Shown piece after piece: positions 62,735 through 64,000 of a stretch of 64,000 nt of DNA (position 1 is its first letter; every line of letters starts with the position of its first letter). A program made the position numbers and the translations under genes. The DNA lies in assembly GCA_963921825.1 (NCBI GenBank), contig OY997590.1:51539039-51603038 (forward strand), in the 5' to 3' direction. The notes under the pieces are model-generated. The model saw only the letters and a list, made by a program, of their open reading frames with translations, was not told where the DNA came from and did not search any database. The stretch comes from Erodium maritimum (taxonomy: Eukaryota > Streptophyta > Magnoliopsida > Geraniales > Geraniaceae).

Positions 62735-64000
62735 ATCTTCCCCCCTTAAATAAATTTCGTCCTCGAAATTAAAAACAGACGTACTTCGGGAATCGAACAG
62801 GTCGGGGTACTTCGCGCGATCCTAGTCCTCGCGTTCCCAAGTCGACTCGGCCTCGTGGTGTCGCCACAACACCAGCTCTAAGCGGATAACCTTTCCGCGC
62901 AGGACCTGCTCTCGTGGATCCCTTTCCCACATCAGATTCTCCTCACACGGGGCATCACCCGTCACCTCGACATCTGCCCACTCAAAGACGTACTCAAAAC
63001 CTCGAAAGGCCCGATACACCGCGGGGCTAACCCGCCTCCGCCGCGGTTGAAACGCATTAGTCCATCTTTTGGACTCACCTCCAGGGATACAGGACCACTG
63101 ATTACTGACTTGAGAGGTCGGCGCCGTTAGTCAGCATAACTCCTGCTGACTCTGCGCGGTCTTCAACCGCTCACGCTTTGGCATGACCAACTCAGCTGTC
63201 TCTCAGTCCAGTTCTACACCCAGTAACCTCTTATTTCTCACTTCCGCCCAGCACACGGGCGATAGACACGGCCTATCACACAACGCTTCGAACGGTGCCA
63301 TCCTGATACTGGCCTGAAAGCTATTGTTGTAGCCGAACTCGGCTAATCGCTCACGAAACCCATCGTGACGTGCCCCCATTTCCACCATGCAACTTGCAGT
63401 GGTTGTAGTAAACCAGCGGGACGCTGTTTCTCGGCTCTCACCTACCGATGAGTGAGGCACCGCGATACCAAATCCGCGACCGCTCTCCGCATCCCGCTCC
63501 ACTGGACATGCCACCTGATGTCGCGCTCCTCTTAGTGCCATTCACGTGCACTGTTAGACGCGAATGCTGCGACTCTCGCAACTCGTCGCCTCCGCCGTCA
63601 CGCGGTATGTACAAACCTCCGCGATACCGTAACTCCCAATTAGTACAACGATCTCAGCCCTCGGCGTCAGTACCGCCGGCAACTAATTCCCGGATCCTGG
63701 TCGTCCACAAAACACCACCACAAACTGATTTAAGAACAGCCGGACTATACTGTTCATCAGGTCCAAGAACGCTGCAGGTGCGTTCGTTAGTTCAGAGTCA
63801 TCACCCAGAACTCGTAATGTTCATAGCATGTCCGGAATGTAGTTCTTGTGACGTCCCCCCTCTTGGACTCGCAACTGGTAGTATCCGGATCGCAGGTCGA
63901 TCTTCGAGAAATACGTCGACCCTCTCAACATGTAGAACATGTCATCAATTTTCGGCATCGGGTATCGGTCATTCACCGTAACCCAGTTCAGTTTCCGTTA
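62735..64000 (-). pseudogene. Gypsy pol of element 2 (partial, decayed)
   Basis: Minus strand. Reverse transcriptase begins at the right edge (about 64000-63740) with [38 protein letters not shown] and ELTNAPAAFLD; one frameshift lies between them. The RNase H region is missing or unrecognisable. Integrase end EFGYNNSFQASIRMAPFEAL, then SPVCWAEV (63370-63230), and the C-terminal FRGFEYVFEWADVEVT and VLRGKVIRLELVLWRHHEAE (63010-62830). It lies directly upstream of the polypurine tract and LTR. The identity as Gypsy pol is certain; it is not functional as it stands. Confidence 0.87.

Overview
This window is nuclear DNA from a flowering plant, most likely a eudicot. The evidence is two intron-rich plant genes with GT/AG splice sites, LTR retrotransposons primed by initiator tRNA-Met (TGGTATCAGAGC), plant-type LINE pieces and FAR1-type Mutator genes. 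I cannot name the species. About 85-90% of the window is transposable element (TE) sequence.

Layout. 1-1688: 5' end of a Copia element on the minus strand, with a 153-bp LTR. 1689-3188: no gene recognised. 3189-5512: glycosyltransferase family 14 gene (minus), with one in-frame TAG between membrane anchor and catalytic domain and a foldback MITE in its intron. 5789-8907: intact 12-exon gene (minus) for a LACTB2-like metallo-beta-lactamase-fold protein. 9146-9172: 5' piece of a tRNA-Ile-like sequence that runs into a (TA)n tract. 9267-51046: four terminal-inverted-repeat (TIR) elements (A, B, C, D) stacked end to end, each junction being a (TA)n tract. 51084-55581: three non-LTR retrotransposon pieces. 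55582-64000: two Gypsy elements on the minus strand, one inserted in the pol of the other.

The main discovery candidate is element B (10509-48555, 38 kb, about 19.7 kb after subtracting later insertions). It has inverted termini sharing a 19-bp identical core. It carries a four-exon FAR1/MULE transposase with all three catalytic acidic residues, a multi-exon gene ending in a Ulp1-like (C48) protease, an acidic nuclear-type protein gene, and eight small (86-115 codon) basic/coiled-coil genes. Six of the eight form three tandem pairs, and each has its own TATA box 70-99 nt before the ATG. Non-coding DNA throughout B is filled with a short motif (core CGCAAAC or CGCAAAAC) recurring about every 22 nt. 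Elements A, C and D also have internal arrays with a 22-nt step; A uses the same motif, C and D use unrelated ones. This resembles the motif-targeted anti-silencing system of Arabidopsis VANDAL Mutator elements (VANC proteins binding element-specific short repeats). I infer that B is a giant multigene MULE with its own protein/motif recognition system.

Later insertions in B: a gag-only Gypsy derivative (15889-22939, TSD CTGAC), a Copia element with near-identical LTRs but a ruined polyprotein (23017-31477, TSD ATATC), and a solo LTR (41023-43803, TSD GACAC) inside a coding exon of the Ulp1-like gene. That gene and two of the small or acidic genes carry inactivating lesions, while the transposase reading frame looks intact. 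This copy therefore probably lacks some functions, although the family may have been active recently.
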